Shown here: one piece after another, positions 11,550 to 21,599 of the stretch | How positions within the stretch are numbered: position 1 is the stretch's first letter | Layout: the number at the start of each line of letters is the position of its first letter | From: Spinacia oleracea | Lineage: Eukaryota; Streptophyta; Magnoliopsida; Caryophyllales; Amaranthaceae | Assembly: GCF_020520425.1 (NCBI RefSeq) | Contig: NC_079492.1 | Location: 146,227,861-146,291,860 of the forward strand | Reading direction: 5' to 3' | DNA length: 64,000 bases | The notes under the pieces: model-generated | The model's database searches: none | What the model was told of the DNA's origin: nothing | The model's input: the letters and a program-made list of their open reading frames with translations, nothing else | Position numbers and translations under genes: made by a program

Positions 11550-12335
11550 AAATGAGCGAGTTGTCCTAAAGAATCAAGGGGGCTAGTCATCCTAAATATT
11601 AAATAGGCTAGTCGCCCGAATAAAATCAAGGGGGCTAGTTGTCCTAAAAATTCAAAGGGGCTAGTCATCCTAAATATTAAATAGGCTAGTTGCCCGAATA
11701 AAATCAAGGGGGCTAGTTGTCCTAAAAATTCAAAGGGGCTAGTCGTCCTAAATATTAAATAGGCTAGTCGCCCGAATAAAATCAAGGGGGCTAGTTGTCC
11801 TAAAAATTCAAAGGGGCTAGTCATCCTAAATATTAAATAGGCTAGTCGCCCGAATAAAATCAAGGGGGCTAGTTGTCCTAAAAATTCAAAGGGGCTAGTT
11901 GTCCTAAATATTAAATAGGCTAGTCATCCTGAAAAATCAAGGAGGCTAGTCGTCCTGGAAAATCAAGGGGGCTAGTCTTCCTAAAAAATCAAGGGGGCTA
12001 GTCATCATAAAAAATCAAGGGGGCTAGTCGTCCTAAAAAATCAAGGGGCTAGTGGACCTAAATATTAAATAGGCTAGTCATCCTGAAAAATCAAGGAGGC
12101 TAGTCGTCCTGAAAAATCAAGGAGGCTAGTTGTCCTAAAAAATCAAGGAGGCTAGTCTTCCTAAAAAATCAAGGGGGCTAGTCTTCCTAAAAAATCAAGG
12201 GGGCTAGTCATCATAAAAAATCAAGGGGGCTAGTCGTCCCAAATATTAAATAGGCTAGTCATCCTAAAAAATCAAGAAGACTTCGTCCTAAAAAATCGAG
12301 GGGGCTAGTCGTCCTAAAAACCAAAGGACCCAATC
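11550..12335. repeat. tandem array B: about 26-31-bp units rich in 'gggggctagtcgtcct'
   Basis: Some two dozen or more copies of a short unit of the form caagggggctagtygtccta, with variants containing aatattaaataggctagt, some grouped into longer repeats. The unit resembles the purine tract plus first LTR bases at the 3' LTR junction (gagggggctagttgtacggg at 12507). Confidence 0.9.
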
Positions 12336-12517
12336 GGCCAGAGCAAGCAAAATAAATTATTAGTTTTATCTGCATATCTTCGACTCATGAGCAGAATCAA
12401 GATATCCGCCCATTCTGCGAACCTCTGCAGATAAGGGGGCTAGTTGTACGGGGTGATTACTTTTTCAGAGCAAGCACAACAGTCTAAGACGGTTGTACTT
12501 ACTCTGAGGGGGCTAGT

Positions 12518-12852
12518 TGTACGGGATACTCCCGTTGGCCCATTTCTATACCAGAACATCATATTCTAGTATTATGGGCCCAAAGAGTAATAAGGGCCAA
12601 GGCCCAATCCATGACCTAATAATCTAAAACCCCTATAAATACTCATTTATGGGGGAAGGTAAAAGGGACCTCTCTACACTCTCTACTCCCTCTTCTCTGT
12701 ATTCTATCTCTTTATGATATTCCACTAATGTTGGGCGTCGGAGGCTTCGATCCGGGGAACCTCCCCGGGTTCGGGGTTCACTTTGCAGGAAATCACCTCC
12801 ACATTCAAGATACGAAGATCCGACCACACCACCTGATTCCAATACCGGAACA
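12518..12852 (+). repeat. right LTR
   Basis: 335 bp from TGTACGGG to CCGGAACA, preceded by a purine-rich gagggggct tract and followed at once by the GCTAT target duplication. Confidence 0.88.
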
Positions 12853-13407
12853 GCTATACACCCAAGCTTTACTAACAACATGATCATCTGATGAGTAAAA
12901 TATTTTAAAATCGTCGCTCCGAAAATCATAACCAACCCCAACCATATGAGGACTACATGTATTGTCATAGTTTAATACCAAGTGAGGTATGTTGTTAAAC
13001 GTGGTGCCAGTTATAGGGTTACATACCGAAAACCTTATTGTATTTTTTATTCCGGGATCATCATAAACTATTTTTCAGAAACAAAGTAAGCCATTGCTAG
13101 AACCAACAACGATAAAATCACTAGGAACACAACGTCTACCTAGCTTCTTGAGCTTCAAAGTGATAGAACTATTATCAAAATTTATCGCATGTAAGTGAGA
13201 TGATGAATTATTGAAATCAAAGAGGATGAAGGAGGTGGAATTCTCATTATGAATTTGAAATTGGCTAATGTGAGATTTTATGAAGTAGGGGTTGTTGATT
13301 TGATCACGCCAACGCTTACAAACGCATTGGAGACGGAAAAGCGATTTAACCGATATTCTTTCAAGAATATTAGATTCGAGCTCCGATGGAAGGCGACCGG
13401 TATTCAT
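12853..13407 (-). pseudogene. F-box gene, N-terminal half with F-box domain
   Basis: The start at 13407 opens MNTGRLPSELESNILERISV and KSLFRLQCVCKRWRDQINNP, a classic F-box (about residues 5-45) that would bind SKP1 in an SCF E3 ligase. VGSSNGLLCF then marks the start of the FBA region. A one-base indel gives a TGA straight after GLLCF; beyond it the frame reads KIVYDDPGI, CNPITGT, VGVGYDFRSDDFKIF and AWVYS, up to the GCTAT duplication. The remainder is the piece at 4452-4842. The gene is therefore disrupted twice, by a small indel and by the 8-kb LTR insertion. Confidence 0.85.
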
Positions 13408-13823
13408 ATTTTTTTTTTGTTAGAGATTCGTGATTATATTGGTGATATTTATAATGAATTGGAAACCCTAAATCTAAGCGATAAATTAAATATCCTAAAA
13501 GACATAGAACTCTATTATGAGATAAACACTATCACCTAAACCTGATTTATATGTTAAATAAACGAAATCCAATTACAGAGTAAAAGACAAGTATTCATAT
13601 TGGAGTAAAAGTCGGACAAATTATTATTGCACGCTGCCAGCTAATACAAATATACAATAACTTTCATGTCAGATTGCCAAACAAGGTTACCTGCTGAGGC
13701 GCTGACCCTTTTATATTCTGTTTTCTTTGGTAGTTACAGTTTGACTTCCACCACAACTTAAATTAGAAATATCTTTAATTATTTACAAGTACAAAAAATA
13801 AAAAGTAAAATAGTAAGATTATA
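13408..13823. promoter_or_regulatory. upstream region of the broken F-box gene
   Basis: AT-rich sequence 5' of the F-box start. I see no clear core promoter motif and no other gene; the plus-strand frame here is antisense to the F-box N-terminus. Confidence 0.3.
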
Positions 13824-14078
13824 CTACCTCTGTTTCAGAAAGTTCTTTACAGTTACTATTTGCACGGACTCCAATGCAATATTTAACTACTAATATATCC
13901 AATTTCGTATGTGGAAAAATTATAAAAAATTGATATTTTGAAAATAAATACCGAGACCAATCTAACAAGATGTTACATGTAATGTTTTGATGTATGTAAT
14001 AGTGAGAATTTATGGTCAAACTTTTCATATTTTGGACACATATTTCAAAGCGTAAAGAACTTTCAGAAACAGAGGAAG
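13824..14078. mobile_element. Stowaway-type MITE, 255 bp
   Basis: Inverted ends ctacctctgtttcagaaagt and actttcagaaacagaggaag, with TA target duplications at 13822-13823 and 14079-14080. The same family and exactly the same length (255 bp) recur at 23717-23971. Confidence 0.85.
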
Positions 14079-14472
14079 TATGTGACTATATTGTAAGTTA
14101 CCTGTAAATCACCGAAAACGGTCAGAAGAATTTACTCATGTAAATAGTGCAAAAGATCACTTAGTTACAAGTATTACAAACTAATGAAAAACAGAAAAAG
14201 GTACTCCGTATTATATTACGGCACACCTCAAACCGTTAGATTACTTTACTAGAGTCAAGGTGGGAGTGTTTTAATTGTCATTTACATAATCCATGTGCCC
14301 ATTTATTTCACTTATTTTATCTTATCTTATCTTATTAGCCCTTAATTCATCTTATTTATCTTATTAGCCCTTATTTAAATTTAATTGTCCTTATCATATC
14401 GTATCTTATTTAGTTATCATTTATCAACTTATTAGACCAACAGAGCCCAGGTGATACTAGAAGTTAGGAATG
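14079..14472. other. intergenic, no gene seen
   Basis: Low-complexity 'cttatcttatcttatt' text near 14318-14405; otherwise no supported feature. Confidence 0.35.
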
Positions 14473-14475
14473 TAA

Positions 14476-15082
14476 TCTAAGCTAAGGCCCAATGGACTTA
14501 AAGAAAAAGACTCATTCTAAACTAAGAGTAAGATTAGCGCTAGTATAAGCTAAGACTTCCACATCATCTTTTTATTAATCAGATTCTTGTCGAGGCCCTT
14601 TCAGATTACTTAATTTTTCCACTTCACCCATCGTACTCATTCAAGACTCCTAAAATTTATGAAAATAAAAAATAAAAATAATTGAGATTGAATTTACAAT
14701 TTAAACGTCTTAAGTAGAGTCTTGGAATTCCAAGACTCTTGCTCAGACTTTTGTCATACTCTTCCACTTAAATGGGAGGTCTTAAGTTAATACTCAATAA
14801 GACTATTGCGTAGACCAGCGCTAATCTTGCTCTAAGGCCCAGGTCGGCGTAGTAGTCAATCGCCCAACGATGTAGGCAAAAGCAATGAAGCACGGTAGAG
14901 TAAATAAATATTTCAGCTAAGGCCCAATGGACTTAAAGAAAAAGACTCATTCTAAACTAAGGCCCACGTGGGCGAAGTAGTCAATGGCCCACGTCTGTAA
15001 GGCCCACGTCGACGAAGTAACCAATGGCCACCGGCCACCGGTGTAGGCAAAAGCAATGAAGCACGGTGGATTAAATAAATAT
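14476..15082. repeat. local direct duplication flanking the 14.5-kb MITE
   Basis: A phrase of about 45 bp starting ctaaggcccaatggactt occurs near 14479 and again near 14917, and a second phrase gtaggcaaaagcaatgaagc near 14873 and 15042. This indicates a tandem duplication of a roughly 170-bp unit, one copy of which later took the MITE. Confidence 0.7.
14526..14832. mobile_element. Tourist/PIF-Harbinger-type MITE, 307 bp
   Basis: Ends gagtaagattagcgc and gcgctaatcttgctc form a 15-bp inverted repeat with one mismatch. TAA occurs on both sides (14523-14525, 14833-14835), the 3-bp duplication expected for PIF/Harbinger. No coding capacity. Confidence 0.85.
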
Positions 15083-15140
15083 TTAAATACTGAAAAGTCA
15101 AAGTGCGATGTCGAGTCAAAGTGTAGTATGGATCCATTCA

Positions 15141-15280
15141 TCAGCAAATTTTACAAAAGCCTCAAAGTGAAGAGCATTTTACGTCAGCAAACTTTACAAA
15201 ACCTCAAAAGTGAAGACCATTGTCAGCAAACTTTGACAAAAGCCTCAAAGTGAAGAGTATTATACGTCAGCAAACTTCAC
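15141..15280 (+). repeat. promoter-proximal 39-45-bp tandem repeat
   Basis: tcagcaaa-starting units at 15141, 15184, 15223 and 15268, each followed by acaaaagcctcaaagtgaag or a close variant. They lie just upstream of a TATA-like tataaaa at 15293 and the copy A start at 15379. Confidence 0.8.
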
Positions 15281-15378
15281 AAGTATCATAACCTATAAAA
15301 TTCACTTACTCTTAAACCAACATTCTCCAACATTAACAACAATCTCTCCCTCCTTAACACCAAACCTTCCAATCTCAG

Positions 15379-16011
15379 ATGGAGCAAAGTGGTACTCGAG
15401 ACCAGCCAAATTTTCAGCAAATTATAGTAATTTGCAACTTCTCCATGTCTCCCAACAACATTCATCAACCACCACCTACGATTGAGCCGCCGAAATCACT
15501 CAATCCAAATTACTTAAATTGTATCTTCACCTTCATGGTCACATTCCTTCTAAGCTTGCTTCAGTTAAAAAGTCAAGGAGAAGATACCATTTCCCCCTTT
15601 TCCACCAACCCTTTCACCATATTACTCTCTACTCTTTGGCTTCTCCTCTATTGTTGTGCTTTTGCTACTTGCTTAAAATCATCATCATCATCATCATCAG
15701 CACCACCACCACCACTACCATCATTGACGACATCATCACCTCCTCCACCACCAACCATACACTTGCCATCATCACCACAAACAACTAAATATTCTCCAAA
15801 AGAAATGATGATTATTTGCGGGATGTTGGCATTGGCTTCTCTAGGGTCCCTCCTCTTTCCTAGCTCTGCACAACTTTACTCTCTCTATACCATGTATGTC
15901 TCTATAGGACTCTATGTGGTTTTTCATTGGGCAAGGTTACGCCACCGAATTTCTCAAGCACCTAGGGGGAACATCCTTCCTTTGCATATTAGAGAAATAA
16001 TTCAACCTTAA
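15379..16011 (+). CDS. small four-helix membrane protein, copy A (unknown function)
   Basis: A single-exon frame of 210 residues. Four hydrophobic stretches suggest membrane helices at about residues 46-63, 79-98, 143-161 and 166-184. Between helices 2 and 3 lies a Ser/Pro-rich loop (about 100-135) encoded by (tca)n and (cca)n microsatellites. The conserved motif SPKEMMI precedes helix 3, and the C-terminus is basic (ARLRHRISQ). Paralogues occur at 29294 and, broken, at 50383, always on the plus strand. I do not recognise the family; conservation across paralogues of SPKEMMI, SLGSLLFPSS and LPLHIREI supports a real gene. The ATG aligns with that of copy C. A TATA-like element lies about 85 bp upstream. 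Confidence 0.8.
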   Translation: MEQSGTRDQPNFQQIIVICNFSMSPNNIHQPPPTIEPPKSLNPNYLNCIFTFMVTFLLSLLQLKSQGEDTISPFSTNPFTILLSTLWLLLYCCAFATCLKSSSSSSSAPPPPLPSLTTSSPPPPPTIHLPSSPQTTKYSPKEMMIICGMLALASLGSLLFPSSAQLYSLYTMYVSIGLYVVFHWARLRHRISQAPRGNILPLHIREIIQP

Positions 16012-17397
16012 ACACAATAACTGCAGTGAATATTAGGAACACTTACAACTGTACTATATGTAAACATCGTTTAGCTGTGATTTAAATTTTCATGGAACTA
16101 GATTTAGAGAATATGCATCAACCCCTCAAAAGATCTCAGTAGTTAACTGGGTTTTTGAGCAAAGATTTTCTTTGTGAATCCTAAATTCTTCAATCCGACA
16201 AAAACAAATCAAGTTGAGGAGGAATTACCAGAGATTAAGATGTGCATGACACATCCATTTTTTATGTCTATCTAACAGGAAAAATATTTGAAGGGTCATG
16301 GAACCACGGATACCCTCAAACTTCTTAGTTTACCTCTATAAAAACATGAGTTCTGCAATTTTCTAGACATTTTCACTTTTGTTCTACTATAGTGCCCCCT
16401 AATTCCACATGTGAAACAAACCAAAGCCCCTAAACAGTAAAGAATAATCATCACATCAACCAGTAGTTTTATTTATGATCTTCCAAAAGCATTTTGGGTC
16501 ACTGGACTCACTACTCTTTCCTATTTATCCTAACATTATGCTCGTACATATTGAAGACCACACATGCATGAAATGGGATTTGTGCTTAATTTATAATGGT
16601 TTTACTGGACTGTCAATCAAAGGAGTTCCTAGTTCCTACTGATCAAACATGTATTTGATTTACAGTCAATTGCAGACGATGGAGAGGGCAAGCAAACTAC
16701 TTAAGCATTCAACTGTTCTATTACTGATAACAAAAAACAGATTTACACAAAATGATAGTAGTGCTTACAGGGCTTAGGTGTGCAACCAATCAGATCGAGA
16801 AAAACTTAAGTTCAATCAATGACCACATAGTTGGGTTTTAGGCTAAGAATCTGCAGTCCCTCAGTCCTGATTCAATATTCAAATACCAAATCTGAATGAC
16901 TATCTGCTTTGACTTGATAAGAAGCAACATAGTTCAAATACCAAATGATTGTTATTATATGGTGACATTTGCTAAATTTTATTGACATGTTGAAGAAATT
17001 TCACAGAAACAAGAGGAAACACCCAAATGGTTGATCTGTAGAATAGTACCAGATTGAAGAGAGAAATACACAAGGGCACAAGGAAAGCTTGCTACTCAAT
17101 GGAAGAAGGCAGGGAAATATAATATTTGGAACAACAAATAAGAACTTGAGAAGAACGCATATCATCAGACAGTTAAAAAGAAGAGAATTCCACATAATAT
17201 CCAAGTAACAATTGATCATAAATTCATATTCATTCATCAAAAAGCAGGACATCAGGACTCAGGAATACATGGTTATCTCTTTAAGCACAATGACATAAAT
17301 GCTGTTATGAAATCGACAACAGACCTGTGGAGGCCAAGAGCGATCAAAACCTAAACAGGCAGTTGCACTTCAACTCCGGATATCAGCAATTTGACAA
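16012..17397. other. 3' flank of copy A, no gene recognised
   Basis: The first 400 bp are alignable by eye to the region after copy B (29786-30170), for example gtttagctgtgattt and aaatatttgaaggg, showing that the duplicated block extends beyond the gene. The rest is AT-rich without a supported ORF. Confidence 0.5.
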
Positions 17398-18300
17398 CAT
17401 TGGTGACCTCTGTTACAAGTGATTTTCCCCAAGCGCTATCTCAGTAGGCAGCCACCCAAACTGGTCGATGCTAAATGCAGTGCGCATTGGCTCACGAGTC
17501 ATGAGGCCCATGAGTCTCACTACCCAGCTCATGTGATAAACATAAAAAACGCAACGGATAGATGAGTTCTTCTGTGAAGTTTTTAGGAGTTACATACTTA
17601 CATATCCAGTGCTCTCCCTAAGTCCATGGAACATCTGAAAATCAGGAAGGATATCATTGTACACTTGTACATAGATAGGTAGAACTATAGCTTATGTCAT
17701 TGCATATAAAGTTGCCAATCCAAGACAAATGCGGTTCATCAAACATTTGTTTCAAGAAATGCAATTATAAATTCAACCAACACTGTGAAAATGTTACGCA
17801 ACACATAGTAATAATAAATGCAATCCAATGCAAAATCAACAAAAACAAAATAAAACACCACTACCCAGAAATCCAGAATATGAAAATAAGCATCAAATAC
17901 CAAGAAGTAGACACAGTTAATTGATACTGGTTACAAGAACTGCAAGCAACCAAACATGGGAATTTCGAAGGAAAGGTGATTTTTCAATTCATTCATATAT
18001 ATTAATTACCAACAAAAATTAATTAAAAGAGTAATCAACATAATTCAGGTATGCTTAGAGAAGAGCAATAGGACTGATGCCCAATAACATAAATTCAACA
18101 AAAAAAAATCTGCAAATGAGAATAGATATCGCTAAATTGAAGGTAATTAAGATCAAATCTAAACCAAAAGTGGAATACAACGAATACAAAAGACTTCTAC
18201 TTACTGGAAATCAGCACCGAGCTTAGCAGAATCATATTTAGCTTCGGAAGCAATGAGAAAACTCTCTCTCCTAGGGTTTCAGAAATTGGGAATTTTTGTT
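17398..18300 (-). other. small spliced minus-strand locus, function unknown
   Basis: Read on the minus strand, three exon-like pieces with plausible splice signals are visible: a 5' piece about 18300-18206 ending TTTCCAG/GTAAG-like; a 33-base piece at about 17635-17603 (ATGTTCCATGGACTTAGGGA then GTAAGT); and a terminal piece whose frame reads MSWVVRLMGLMTREPMRTAF then SIDQFGWLPTEIALGENHL before a stop. A diverged second copy lies at 30780-31530. I do not recognise the product. It could be a small protein gene or a transcribed non-coding locus. Confidence 0.4.
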
Positions 18301-18451
18301 CAGCGGCGTCATCACAAAACTCACGACGGTGAAAATTCTACTGAGGAAAAGGATGAAAAGAGTCAAAGTCTCAACGACAGAACGTACTCGTCTCGACTAC
18401 TCGAGTACTCGGAGTCTCGATTGGATTACAAGAATGTGCCCAAATAACACC

Positions 18452-18692
18452 ATAGTTCTTTACGCTTTAAAAAACATATTACAAAAAATAATAACTTTGA
18501 CCATAAATTCGTACTATTATATCTATTAAAAATTAATATAACATGTCTTGTTAGGTTTGTCTCAAAATGTATTTTATAAATATATTTTTATAATTTATTG
18601 CCATGTAAAATTGTATATATTAACGGTCAAATATTGCACCGGATTCCGTGCAAATAATAAATGTGAATATCTTTTTGAAACATAGGTAGTAA
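18452..18692. mobile_element. decayed Stowaway relative
   Basis: Resembles the 255-bp MITEs at 13824 and 23717 (agttctttacgctttaaaaa at one end, ttttgaaacataggtag at the other), but the ends are eroded. Confidence 0.5.
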
Positions 18693-18744
18693 ATTAGTAA
18701 TCCTTAAACCGAAGGAGAGTATCATGTGAGGGCCCTTACAACCA

Positions 18745-19212
18745 AACCTGTCAAAAGTCGACCCGACTCGAAAACCGACCTGAACCCGATCCAAAAATAT
18801 TGGGTCTTGAACAAGATTTTGAGACTCATAACCCGATTTTATCTGAACCCGAGCAACCCAAAAAGTAATGGGTCAAAACCCGACTGAACACGTTTTTTCA
18901 ATTATTGGGTGTAATATAATTTTAATTTGAATTATACGTCATTTTATGGTTGAATTTGACTAAATATAAAGTTGTGTAGGAAAATTCGTTAATTTGTGCC
19001 TGTATTTTATATATTTATTACCTAAATTAATAAAAATATAATACGCGTTTTAAAATCTCTCAACCCGTTGGGTCGACCCGAACCCAAAACACTAGGTCTT
19101 GAACAAGCATTTGTAAACCCGAACCCGAAAGTGACCGACCCGATTTAACCTGAACCCGAAAATATTTTTCTATAACTCAACTCGACTCGACCGACTCGTT
19201 TGACAGGTCTAC
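18745..19212. repeat. TIR-like element rich in gacccg/aacccga
   Basis: Begins acctgtcaaaagtcgacccg and ends cgaccgactcgtttgacagg, an imperfect inverted repeat, with many aacccga words between. Probably a non-autonomous DNA transposon; I cannot fix a target duplication. Confidence 0.5.
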
Positions 19213-19862
19213 TTAGTACTTACAACCCTATTCTTACAATAAATATAATAAAGCGCAATTTTTTTCCCTCAAAAACCTTGTATATTTTTTTTATATATAT
19301 ATATTTTAATTTAATGCTCTTTTAAAAATTAAGTTCAACCACATAATGATCGTAAAATATTTAATGCGGAGTAAATTACAAAGTGACTCCCTTTTATTTA
19401 TTGCATCTAAATGCAACTCCTTTTTTAATTGTTGATATTAAAAATCAATATTATTAACTAATGTCCACTTTAAAATTCATTGTCATTAATACTAATGTAA
19501 CATTTGAATAAACTACTCTTTTTTTTTTTTTTTTAATTAAGTCGGTAATATGTTACGCGAAATGTATTTTTTTATTGTCCGGAAACTCGTACTAAATACT
19601 TCGATATCTATGAATGAAAGGGCACTGCCAAAGTCAAAGACATTTTATTTATTGGAATTATTCTCCTCTATAAAAAAATTCCAAAGACGACTTTATACGG
19701 ATTAGTAAACATTATCAAGTATTTTTAAACAAAGCAGAAGAATTACTAAAGAGAATTGGTCCTAAATCCTAATAATACTCTCTATAAAATGCTGCTTCAT
19801 TCGTCTAACCTTGTATACAACACTATTAGTTAATATATTAATATTAATACTTCTCTAAAAGA
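19213..19862. promoter_or_regulatory. AT-rich upstream region of the Gnk2-type gene
   Basis: AT-rich with T-runs near 19519. A plausible TATA (ctataaaatgctgcttc, near 19780) lies about 80 bp before the start at 19863. No other gene seen. Confidence 0.45.
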
Positions 19863-20257
19863 ATGAAACAAGCAATAATCCAAGCACGATTTCTCATTCT
19901 GTTCCTAGTTTGCAAGTCAATTTATGGGCAACAAACTTCCACCCTTATCACTGAGAATGCCTTTCTCGGGATCAGTTGCTCAAAAACCGTCCCTCGTAGC
20001 GCCATGTACGGCCAAAATTTTATCAAGACTCTTGCCGCTCTCGTTGTTCACGCAGATTTAGGTGAAAATTTTTAACTTACATTTTTATTTTACATAATGT
20101 ACTCATTGTTTTCAAAATTGCTAACCACGCCTCATAAGAACGATGCATTAGACCCTGTTTGGGTTCATCTTATTTCATGAACTTATTACTTCTTTCAAAT
20201 TTTAATCAGATCGATCAGATCAGAAAAATAATTCAGATAAATTTAGATCAGATCAGC

Positions 20258-20312
<55 letters not shown>
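20258..20312. repeat. (TTA)n microsatellite
   Basis: About 18 uninterrupted trinucleotide repeats. Confidence 0.95.
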
Positions 20313-20313
<1 letters not shown>

Positions 20314-20554
20314 AAACGTTACAAGCTTAACAAGCTACAAAAATCAAATGAACTACAAGAAGTTGGAGGGGAGCCGAGATACAATCTGGGCCCCCACTCC
20401 TCTAGCTATGGCAAACCCGATCCTGCTGAAAATATGGGCAGCTGCCCGCGCCCCAATTTTTTTTATTTTTTGTTATTGATATATACTTATATCATTGTTA
20501 TTATTACTTATATTTTATAACTACTTTTGCTTTAATACAAAATTTTTATTGTCT

Positions 20555-21300
20555 AGATCTGACCCGATATGTCCGGATCATAATCGGTATAATCATATCA
20601 TATCCAAATCATGTCTAGATCAAAATCGATATGTACATATCATAACCGATCTGTACAGATCATGTGTAGATCAGAAGAGATATGTACATATCATGTCCAG
20701 ATCAGAACCGGTCTATAAAGGTTATGTCCAGAGAACTAATCTGTCCATGTCAGAACTGGTATGATCTGATCATATCCATGTCAGAACCGATATGTGCATA
20801 TCAGAATCGATTTGTGCAGATCAGAACCGATATGTGCAGATCATAATCAATCTATACATATCATGTTCAGATCAAAACCGGTGTGTCCGATCAGAACTTA
20901 TCTGTACATATCATGTCCAGATCATAATTTCTCTGTACAGATCATGTCCAGATCAAACAAATCTGTGAAAATCATGTCTAGAGAATAACTGGTATGTGTA
21001 GATCATGTCTAGATCAGAATCGATTTGTACAACTCATGTCCAAAACATAACCGATTTATACAGCTCGTGTCCAAAACAGAACCGATTTATACAGCTCATG
21101 TCTAAAACATAACTGATATGTTCAAAGCATATCCAGATCAGAACTGATATGTACAAATCATATCAAAAGTGAACCAATCTGCCCAGATCAGAACCGGTAT
21201 ATCCAAATAAAATGTCCAGGTCAAAACCATTATGTCCATATCAGAATCGATAGTCTAAATCATGTCCAACTTAGAATCGATCTATCCAGACCATGTCCAA
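20555..21300. repeat. degenerate minisatellite, units of roughly 15-30 bp
   Basis: Many variants of 'cagatcatgtccagatcagaaccgatatgtac' words, spacing irregular. Together with the gatcagatcaga ends of the element, the motif pervades the whole unit. Confidence 0.75.
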
Positions 21301-21599
21301 GTCTATCTAGTATATGGAATAATTAAATAATGACTAAGGTCAAATGAATAATTTATAATAACTATATTATGAATTTGAATAAATTTTATTTTACATGTAA
21401 ATTATTTAATATTAATTAATAATTGTAGTTTTTTTTATTATCTAAAACTTAATTATGAAAAATCAGATATGATCAGAAAAAAAAGTTCAAATCAGATCAG
21501 ATAAGTTTAGATCAGATCAGAAAAAATAAGTTCAAATCAGATCAGATAAGTTTTGATCAGATCAGATAAGGAGAAATAAGGTGAACTAGACGGGCTTTA

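Larger units (their letters stand above)
4843..12852. mobile_element. non-autonomous LTR retrotransposon, probably Tat-lineage derivative (8.0 kb)
   Basis: Two direct repeats of about 330 bp start TGTACGGG at 4843 and 12518; the right copy ends ACCGGAACA at 12852. The host 5-bp duplication GCTAT flanks the unit at 4838-4842 and 12853-12857. A purine-rich tract precedes the right LTR. The interior of about 7.3 kb shows no gag-pol domain that I recognise, so this is a large non-coding (LARD-like) element. The LTR organisation and the CCGGAACA end match the intact Tat-type element at 51341-62756, suggesting shared machinery. The LTR pair differs at only a few positions over the comparable part, so the insertion is young. 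It broke an F-box gene. Confidence 0.85.
20151..21596. mobile_element. PIF/Harbinger-like non-autonomous element in the Gnk2 gene intron
   Basis: Imperfect inverted ends gaccctgtttgggttcatct and aaggtgaactagacgggct, flanked by TTA at 20148-20150 and 21597-21599. Of 1446 bp, most is repeat: a (tta)n microsatellite, and a degenerate minisatellite based on cagatcatgtccagatcaga. No transposase seen. Confidence 0.65.

Noticed and set aside
10687-11863. Minus-strand ORFs with repetitive proteins (TAFIFPKATDHIH and LIFRTTSPFEFLGQ repeats)
   Set aside because: They translate tandem arrays A and B; the frames are open because repeat units are near multiples of three, with no other coding sign.
10740-12335. 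Arrays resembling CRISPR
   Set aside because: Units are contiguous without unique spacers, and this is plant nuclear DNA inside an LTR element.
13249-13539. Plus-strand 96-codon ORF
   Set aside because: Antisense to the F-box N-terminal exon.
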